Below are positions 6,283 through 12,741 of a stretch of 23,468 bases of DNA, piece after piece. Position 1 is the first letter of the stretch, and each line of letters starts with the position of its first letter. Both the position numbers and the translations under genes were made by a program. This DNA is from JABMRP01 sp964444795 (GTDB lineage: Bacteria > Planctomycetota > Planctomycetia > Pirellulales > Thermoguttaceae), in NCBI GenBank assembly GCA_964444795.1, contig CAYUIQ010000141.1, forward strand, positions 1 through 23,468, given 5' to 3'. Below the pieces are notes generated by a model. The model did no database searches and had not been told where the DNA came from. It was given only the letters and a program-made list of their open reading frames with translations.

Positions 6283-9200
6283 ATGAAATCACTCATTCGA
6301 TGGTCGATCAGCAACACGCCGGCGATGAACACCCTGATGGTGGGCATCCTGCTGGTTGGTGGTATCAGTCTTTACCTGATGCGCCGCGAGGTGTTTCCCG
6401 AGTTCGAGTTGGAGATTATTCAGGTCTCGGTCCCCTATCCCGGGGCCAGTCCGTCGGAGGTGGAAGAGGGCGTTTGCCAGAAGATCGAAGAGGCGGTCCG
6501 CTCGGTCGACGGGATCAAGACGATGCACTCGGTCGCCCGGGAGAGCATGGGCTCGGTCATTTTGGAGCTGGAATCGGAAATCCCCGACGTCCAGAGAACG
6601 CTCAACGAGGTGCGGTCCGAGATCGACCGGATCCCCAGTCTCCCCGAATTAACCGAGGAACCGGAGATCAAGCAGATCACGCTCCGCAAGACGGCCATAC
6701 GCGTGGGCATTCTCGCTCCCGAGAGTGAAGACCCCCGCGCGGAAGTGGCCCTGCGCGAGGTGGCCGAACGGGTACGCGACGATCTGCTGCAGCTCTCCTC
6801 GGTTTCCCAGGCCGAGATCGTGGGTACCCGGGCGTATCAGATCGACGTGGAGATCTCCGAGAAGACGCTTCGCGAGTACGGGTTGACCCTGCAAGAGGTC
6901 GCCCAGATTCTGCGGCGCAAGAACGTCGAACTTCCCGGCGGCAGCATGAAGACCGAGTCGGAAGAGGTGCTGCTGCGGGGGAAAAACAAGCGGCTGCGGG
7001 GCGAAGAGATCGCCAAGATCCCGCTGATCACGCAGCCCGGCGGCGCGACACTCACCGTCGGCGATTTAGGCACGGTTCGGGACGAATTTACCGACACGAC
7101 GGCGATCAACCGCATCAACGGCCAGCCGGGGCTGGTCATCTCGGTCAACAGCACGTCCAACGAAGACCTGCTGGTCATCGTTGCGGAAGTGAAGAAATAC
7201 CTCGCTACATTGGAAGAGCCCGACAGCGACGTGCTGCCCGAGGGATATAAGATCCGCACCTGGGCCGATATCTCGGTACACGTCAGGGACCGTATGGAGT
7301 TGCTCACTCGCAACGGCCTGCAAGGTCTGGTGCTGGTGTTTCTGGTGCTGGCGATCTTTCTGGAGTTGCGGCTTTCCTTCTGGGTGGCGTTGGGGATTCC
7401 CATCTCCATCCTGGGCTGTTGCGCGGTGATGCTCTACGGCGGGCAGACGTTGAACATGCTGTCGATGTTCGCCTTCCTCATGGCGCTGGGTATCCTCGTC
7501 GACGACGGGATCGTGGTCGGCGAAAATATCTACGCCCATCGCCAGCGTGGATCCGGCTTCGTCAAGGCGGCCATCGACGGAACCGTCGAGGTACTGCCTT
7601 CGGTGGCCGCCTCGGTTACCACGACGATGATCGCCTTCGCGCCGCTGCTTTTCGTTCCCGGCGTGATGGGCAAGTTCATTGCCGTGATGCCCGTGGCGGT
7701 CATTGCCATGTTGATGCTCTCGCTGGTCGAAGTGACGTTGATTCTTCCTTGCCATCTGGCGCACGGCCGCAAAGACGTGGCCCCGAAGGGCTTCATGCGC
7801 TGGGTCAATCGCGGATCGAATTCATTCTTGCAGTGGGCCATCACACGCGCCTACATGCCCCTGTTGCAGGGCGCGCTGAAGCGTCCGGCGGTCGTGCTCG
7901 CCACCGCCGCCGCCGTATTGCTGATGGTTGGCGGGCTCGTCCGATCGGGCATTACGCCCTTTGTGGCTTTTCCCAAACTCGACGGGGAGTCGATCGTTGG
8001 TAAGGTGGTCTACCCCGACGGCACACCGGCTGCGATTACCGAGAGAGCTGCTGTGCAAATGGAAGCCGCCATCCTCGAACTCGATCGCGAGTCGGCCGAG
8101 GAAGGGATGCCCTTGGTGAAGATTCGCCATCTGGCGGTCGGACAGGTGAATGTCGGCGACACGGGGCCGGTGGCCACGGCCGGCGGCAGCCACGTGGGGA
8201 GTATCGGCATCGAACTGGTCGCGCCGGAGTACCGGACGATCGACAGCAACCAAATTCTCGCCGAGTGGCGAAAGCGAGCGACCGATCTTCCGCCCGGCTA
8301 CGAGACCCTTTCGTTTACCTCCGTGTCGATGGGCCCCGGCGGTACGCCGATTGAGCTTCAGTTGCTCGGCACGCCGGAGAAGATGGAATTGCTTGAGAGC
8401 GCGGTCCAACGGTGCAAGGAGGAACTGGCCAAGCAGGAGGGCGTGTTCGACGTTGCCGACAATAGCCGACCCGGCAAATGGGAATATCAACTCAAGCCGA
8501 AACCCGGCGCCGAGGCGATGAATGTTGATCTGGCAAGCCTGGCGGGAACCGTGCGTGCCGCCTATTACGGCGAAGAAGTGATGCGGCTGCAACGCGGGCG
8601 CCACGAAGTCAAGCTGATGGTCCGCTACCCGGTGGATGAGCGGCGGTCGATGCGCGATTTTAACAACATCCGCGTGCGAACCGGTGATCGGTCCGAACGC
8701 CCGCTGACCGAACTGGCTACCAAGGACGTGCAACGGGGCTATTCGCAGATTACCCGGGTCGATCAGATGCGAGCCATCACCATCACCGCCGATGTCGACG
8801 AAAGTAAGGGCAACGCGAAGAAGATCGTCAAGGACTTCAAGAACGGGTTTCTCAAAGAACTTCTTGAAGAGCCGCAGTACGCGGGCATCGCCGCGCGTTG
8901 GGAGGGCCAGGAGAAACAGACGGCCGAATCGATCGCCGGCCTGCTCGATGGCCTGGTCATCGCCCTGGTGGCCATGTTTGCCCTGCTGACGCTCGAATTC
9001 CGCTCCTACGCCCAGCCGCTGATCATCCTGGCGATCGTTCCTTTCGGTGCCGTGGGGGCCGTCGTCGGCCATGCCCTCATGGGATTGCCGCTCACCCTGT
9101 TCAGCCTGTTCGGCTTGGTCGCCTTGACCGGAGTCGTGGTGAACGACTCGATCGTGCTGATCGATTTCATCAACAGACAGGTGCGCGCGGATGTTCCCGT

Positions 9201-9522
9201 CAAGAAGGCCCTGCTCGACGCGGGACGGCGACGTTTTCGCCCCGTGCTACTGACCTCGATCACCACGGTCGTCGGTCTGCTGCCCATTCTGCTGGAGACG
9301 TCGTTTCAGGCCCAAGTGCTGATTCCCATGGCCGTCAGCCTGTGCTTCGGCTTGTTGTTTGCCACTGTGCTGGTACTGCTGCTGGTGCCCACGCTGTATC
9401 TGCTCTATTACCGCATCTGCGCATCGGTCGGGCGACCGGTCAACGGTATCAGCCACGAAGAATCGCCCGAGCCGATCGAGCCCTTTCGTGCCGAGCAACC
9501 GGCCCAGTTGTTGAGGAATTAA
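6283..9522 (+). CDS. RND efflux pump permease (AcrB/HAE1-like)
   Basis: A 1079-residue inner-membrane transporter of normal family length. It has the usual duplicated plan: helix 1 at about 12-33, a large periplasmic loop starting with FPEFELEIIQVSVPYPGAS, a helix bundle from about 345, a second loop, and a final bundle from about 890. The proton-relay aspartates are present as D407-D408 in helix 4 (GILVDDGIVVGEN), exactly at AcrB numbering. In the helix-10 equivalent the sequence is TGVVVNDSIVLIDF, so the AcrB lysine (K940) is replaced by Asn (N954) followed by Asp. This is a known variant class of RND permeases. The ATG is 17 bases after the adaptor stop and has only a weak ribosome site, implying coupled translation. 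Substrates are unknown; no outer-membrane channel gene is in the window. Confidence 0.92.
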   Translation: MKSLIRWSISNTPAMNTLMVGILLVGGISLYLMRREVFPEFELEIIQVSVPYPGASPSEVEEGVCQKIEEAVRSVDGIKTMHSVARESMGSVILELESEIPDVQRTLNEVRSEIDRIPSLPELTEEPEIKQITLRKTAIRVGILAPESEDPRAEVALREVAERVRDDLLQLSSVSQAEIVGTRAYQIDVEISEKTLREYGLTLQEVAQILRRKNVELPGGSMKTESEEVLLRGKNKRLRGEEIAKIPLITQPGGATLTVGDLGTVRDEFTDTTAINRINGQPGLVISVNSTSNEDLLVIVAEVKKYLATLEEPDSDVLPEGYKIRTWADISVHVRDRMELLTRNGLQGLVLVFLVLAIFLELRLSFWVALGIPISILGCCAVMLYGGQTLNMLSMFAFLMALGILVDDGIVVGENIYAHRQRGSGFVKAAIDGTVEVLPSVAASVTTTMIAFAPLLFVPGVMGKFIAVMPVAVIAMLMLSLVEVTLILPCHLAHGRKDVAPKGFMRWVNRGSNSFLQWAITRAYMPLLQGALKRPAVVLATAAAVLLMVGGLVRSGITPFVAFPKLDGESIVGKVVYPDGTPAAITERAAVQMEAAILELDRESAEEGMPLVKIRHLAVGQVNVGDTGPVATAGGSHVGSIGIELVAPEYRTIDSNQILAEWRKRATDLPPGYETLSFTSVSMGPGGTPIELQLLGTPEKMELLESAVQRCKEELAKQEGVFDVADNSRPGKWEYQLKPKPGAEAMNVDLASLAGTVRAAYYGEEVMRLQRGRHEVKLMVRYPVDERRSMRDFNNIRVRTGDRSERPLTELATKDVQRGYSQITRVDQMRAITITADVDESKGNAKKIVKDFKNGFLKELLEEPQYAGIAARWEGQEKQTAESIAGLLDGLVIALVAMFALLTLEFRSYAQPLIILAIVPFGAVGAVVGHALMGLPLTLFSLFGLVALTGVVVNDSIVLIDFINRQVRADVPVKKALLDAGRRRFRPVLLTSITTVVGLLPILLETSFQAQVLIPMAVSLCFGLLFATVLVLLLVPTLYLLYYRICASVGRPVNGISHEESPEPIEPFRAEQPAQLLRN

Positions 9523-12512
9523 CGGCTCGTCAGATGCTCCAACGCACTACACGGAGGCATGACGAAGCCGGGCATGTCGGCGCGGGGGTGTTGTTCCAGA
9601 AGTTTCCGCACCGGCGCGAACACTTCGAGAATCTTGCGATAGTCCGGATCGTCCTTCGACGCGAAGACCGCCCGACCGCACGCCTCGCTGCCGCCGGCCG
9701 TTTTGGCCAGCGGGGCCAAGAGGAAGTTGTTGTTCTCCGGCTTGAGCATCCGCGTGTAAAACGTCCGCGGAACGCCCGAGGCGTGGCAACTCGCGCAACG
9801 ACGCGAGGCGACCTCCGCCAGAACCGAGTCCAACTCCGGCGGCAACATCCGCCGGCTGCCCATGCGGCCCGAGTGGTTGGAGGCCGAAGTGCCGTAATAG
9901 GGTACGTTCAGGTCGATCCAGAGATAGACGCGGCGGCGGTCTTCGTCGGCCACGTCGACGCGCGGCTTGCCGTCGGCGTCCGGGTGTCCGCTGCGGATGA
10001 TTTCGGCCAACTTGCTCGCCGGCGAGCCCCAGGTCTTGGGGTCGATCTGGAGAATGGTCCGTTCGGTGCCGTTGATCGTCCAGATCCAACTCGTATAGGG
10101 GCTGCTGCCTTCCTCGCCGCTGTCGATCCGGGCGTTATGCTGCTGCGGGCGCGTTTCGCCCATGGTACCCATCCGGGCGAGCACGTCGTAGGAGACGTTG
10201 AAGAAATCGGTCTTGTCGCCCGACAGATCGATCCCGCCGGCGTGCTCCGCCGCGTTGTGACACCCGACGCAATTCTCATCCAACACGGGTTGCACGACCA
10301 GCGGATACTGGAACCCGCCGACACCCCACGCCGGCGGTTTCAGATCTTGCGGGCGGCGCATGACGGCCAGATCGTTCATCGGGCGCGGCGTCTGCTCGTT
10401 GCGATCGGCGTGGCATCCGACACACCCTTGCACCTCGCCGGGCATCATGTGCGTAAAGGTCCGCATCCGCTGCACGGCACGGCCTTCGGCGTCGAGGGCC
10501 ATGAAATAGATGGGCACTTCCGAGGGGACATGGAAACAGGCCGAACCGTCCTCGGCCACGTCGGCGGTACCCCACACTTTCTTCGGCGAATAGGTCGCAC
10601 CGCACGAGACGAGCGGAAACTGATAGCCGAACGCCGTGTTGGCCGCGTAACCCTTGCCCGTGGGAACTTCGTGGATCAGCGGCGTGTAGGTGCTCTTTTC
10701 GATCTCCTGGACCACGCAGATCTGCTTCACTTCGCCGCGGCGGACATGCGGCCCCAGCCCGCGGTAAACGTCTTGCAGCACCACCGTGGCGGTCGAGCCG
10801 GAGACGCTTCCGTCCTCGGAGAGCTTGACCGATTCGTCGAGCCGCACGGTCGAAACGACCGGTGGCGTGGGAACGGTACGCACGGGCTGCGCGCTGTAAT
10901 AGCCCATCCCGTCTTTCATGCCCAGCACGGTCACGTAGTTGCCTTCGTAGTCGCGAAGCTGGAGTACGCCGCTTCGGGAAACGAGATAGCGCCCGTCGTC
11001 GATGGGGAACGGTTTTTCATACGGGCCGTTGAGCCCATTGCCGTACACGCCGCCGACCCGGTAGATATCGACCTCGGGCGTGACGTTCCGCACGGCCTCG
11101 CGCGAGTTGACGCCCTTGGACCGGTCGATCACGCAGATCCCGCCGCGACAATCGCCGTTGTGGTTGGTCGCCAGACAGAGGATCTTTTGCGTATCGGGGA
11201 TCGACTGGGAGTCCATGAAGGTACCGGGCGCCAACACCCGATTGCCGTAGTAGCCGGCCAGGGCCGTTCCGTCGGGATTGATCGACCAAAGGCTCTGGAT
11301 CGGACACGCCGGCCGGTCGACATATTCCCAGCGGGTGAAGATGATCCGGCCGTCGTTGAGCACCGCGGGCGTGAAGTCCATCAGGTAGTTTGCCGACAGA
11401 CGTTTCTGGTTCTCCCCGTCGCGGTCCATGCGGTAGAGCACGGGCGAGGTGGTAACGAAACAGTAGGCATACGCCGGCTTGCGATCCGAGATAAAGGCGA
11501 TCCCCCCGTCGGGCAGCCAGCAGGCGTTGAGGTTGTTTTCCACACCGTCGGTCAACTGCACCAGACCCGTGCCGTCGAGATTGATCCGGTAGATCTGGTA
11601 GTTGTCTTCCGCAACGCTACGGTCGACGTCTTGGAGCAGTTGATTGGGCCGGGCCATGACCACGCCGCCGCGTTTCCAGGAAAAGACGACCTCGCGGCCG
11701 TCGTACGACAGGTCGGCGTCGATAATCTCGCCATCGGTCGAATCGACCAACCGGCGGAGCTTCCCGCCGTCGGGACCCGGGGTGAAGACATAGAGCCCGC
11801 CACCGGGATTGTAGCCTTCGACGTGGTAGGTATAGACGTGCGACAGGCGCAAGGGGGTGCGGTGGATGACCAGGATATCGCGGAATCCCAGATCGCCCGA
11901 ATAGAGATCCGCGGCCAACTTGCGAGCCTCGGGCGTTCTCTCTCCCGGCGGCAGGCCGAAGGCCAGCAGATACTCGTCGCTGACCGGAGCCGAGAAAACG
12001 GCGATTTCCGACGCGCCCGGGTTGTACCGCGACGTGTGGGCCGAGAGGAATTTCAGCGTGATCTTACGGACGGCCGTCTTGGGGATGCGAATCCGCTGCG
12101 GGCCGTGTTTCATCTCGAAGGTCCCCCGAGCGACGGGCTGCTCGGCATCGTCGAGATAGACTTCGTAGTCTTTGAAACACTCTTCGTCGATCATCGCGGT
12201 GCGGCCGCAATAGAGGATCTCGGCCACTTCGACCGGCTTGTCCCACGTGAGGGTGAAGGAGCCTTGGAAGTTGTTCGCTCCGCCACGCACCACCCAAGCG
12301 GCTTTCAGGTCATTGCCGGAGAGCAGCCCGGGGACCTTGCCGTCGACCGCGAACCGGGCCAAATAGTTGCCGTCGTACTCGTCGCTGGCGGTGACCTTCG
12401 CCCTGGGGGCGAGATTCTCCGGAGCGTCGCCTTCTGCTCCGGCCGCCAGCGGCAGCGAGAGAATGGCGGTAAGGAAAAGCGGCGGAAGCTTCCCGCGAAG
12501 TGCGTATCTCAT
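9519..12512 (-). CDS. HzsA-related three-heme c-type cytochrome with N-terminal discoidin-like domain
   Basis: A 997-residue exported protein. ATG 12512 follows GGGAGG at ideal spacing. A signal peptide (about 1-26, ending AAGAEG) leads to a discoidin-like domain (about 30-165: NLAPRAKVTASDEYDGNY, then AEILYCGRTAM). Then comes a TolB/WD40-like propeller (about 190-620) with repeats such as ACWLPDGGIAFISDR and AVLNDGRIIFTRWEYVDR. This part resembles the middle domain of the hydrazine synthase alpha subunit and its many non-anammox planctomycete relatives. Three CxxCH heme sites follow: CVGCH 697-701, CVGCH 748-752 and CASCH 906-910. They would be matured outside the cytoplasmic membrane. The gene stands alone, without the beta and gamma subunits of hydrazine synthase, so a hydrazine role is unlikely. 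An unknown periplasmic redox or carbohydrate-linked role fits better. Its stop shares TTAA with the convergent pump gene. Confidence 0.78.
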   Translation of the reverse strand: MRYALRGKLPPLFLTAILSLPLAAGAEGDAPENLAPRAKVTASDEYDGNYLARFAVDGKVPGLLSGNDLKAAWVVRGGANNFQGSFTLTWDKPVEVAEILYCGRTAMIDEECFKDYEVYLDDAEQPVARGTFEMKHGPQRIRIPKTAVRKITLKFLSAHTSRYNPGASEIAVFSAPVSDEYLLAFGLPPGERTPEARKLAADLYSGDLGFRDILVIHRTPLRLSHVYTYHVEGYNPGGGLYVFTPGPDGGKLRRLVDSTDGEIIDADLSYDGREVVFSWKRGGVVMARPNQLLQDVDRSVAEDNYQIYRINLDGTGLVQLTDGVENNLNACWLPDGGIAFISDRKPAYAYCFVTTSPVLYRMDRDGENQKRLSANYLMDFTPAVLNDGRIIFTRWEYVDRPACPIQSLWSINPDGTALAGYYGNRVLAPGTFMDSQSIPDTQKILCLATNHNGDCRGGICVIDRSKGVNSREAVRNVTPEVDIYRVGGVYGNGLNGPYEKPFPIDDGRYLVSRSGVLQLRDYEGNYVTVLGMKDGMGYYSAQPVRTVPTPPVVSTVRLDESVKLSEDGSVSGSTATVVLQDVYRGLGPHVRRGEVKQICVVQEIEKSTYTPLIHEVPTGKGYAANTAFGYQFPLVSCGATYSPKKVWGTADVAEDGSACFHVPSEVPIYFMALDAEGRAVQRMRTFTHMMPGEVQGCVGCHADRNEQTPRPMNDLAVMRRPQDLKPPAWGVGGFQYPLVVQPVLDENCVGCHNAAEHAGGIDLSGDKTDFFNVSYDVLARMGTMGETRPQQHNARIDSGEEGSSPYTSWIWTINGTERTILQIDPKTWGSPASKLAEIIRSGHPDADGKPRVDVADEDRRRVYLWIDLNVPYYGTSASNHSGRMGSRRMLPPELDSVLAEVASRRCASCHASGVPRTFYTRMLKPENNNFLLAPLAKTAGGSEACGRAVFASKDDPDYRKILEVFAPVRKLLEQHPRADMPGFVMPPCSALEHLTSR

Positions 12513-12624
12513 CCCGACATCCTCCCAAGGGCTCGTATCAACCTTCAGAGGACAGCATACATACGGGGGGATACGAGGTCAACGCCTGACACACCCGGCA
12601 GGACCGTTCCCGTCGCAGGCCACG

Positions 12625-12653
12625 GGGCTAACAAGCGACGATCGTGTTAGCCC
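12625..12653. repeat. Perfect 9-bp hairpin between the cytochrome and PEP-CTERM genes
   Basis: GGGCTAACA (12625-12633) and TGTTAGCCC (12645-12653) pair perfectly around an 11-base loop. The two minus-strand genes on either side leave 229 bases, most of which is hairpin-forming. It may act on the RNA downstream of the PEP-CTERM gene. Confidence 0.6.
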
Positions 12654-12695
12654 GGTCGCCCGCGACAGGGAGGGACGCAATGCGTCTGATCGTGC

Positions 12696-12719
12696 GTTAC
12701 GACGCGGAAGCGTCGTAAC
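12696..12719. repeat. Perfect 10-bp hairpin with GGAA loop
   Basis: GTTACGACGC and its exact complement enclose GGAA, a GNRA-type tetraloop if transcribed. It is followed by GAGGGGTG. A diverged copy with the same arrangement lies at 18759-18774. It stands 22 bases beyond the stop of the minus-strand PEP-CTERM gene and could be its terminator or a processing stem; no T-run is present. Confidence 0.65.
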
Positions 12720-12741
12720 GAGGGGTGCGCCCGCGGCGGAT

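Noticed and set aside
4661..6292. Open frame of 543 codons on the minus strand opposite the adaptor gene
   Set aside because: The sense strand encodes a clear membrane-fusion protein and the end of the repressor; the antisense product has no family features.
9519..12512. Hydrazine synthase, meaning an anammox organism
   Set aside because: Only the alpha-like architecture is present, with an extra N-terminal domain and no beta or gamma subunit genes; such relatives are widespread in ordinary planctomycetes.
8898..12650. Very long open frame (1250 codons) on the plus strand, opposite the heme protein
   Set aside because: It is antisense to a gene with a signal peptide, heme motifs and a good ribosome site. 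It overlaps the end of the pump gene in another frame, has no recognisable domain, and is explained by high GC and codon bias.
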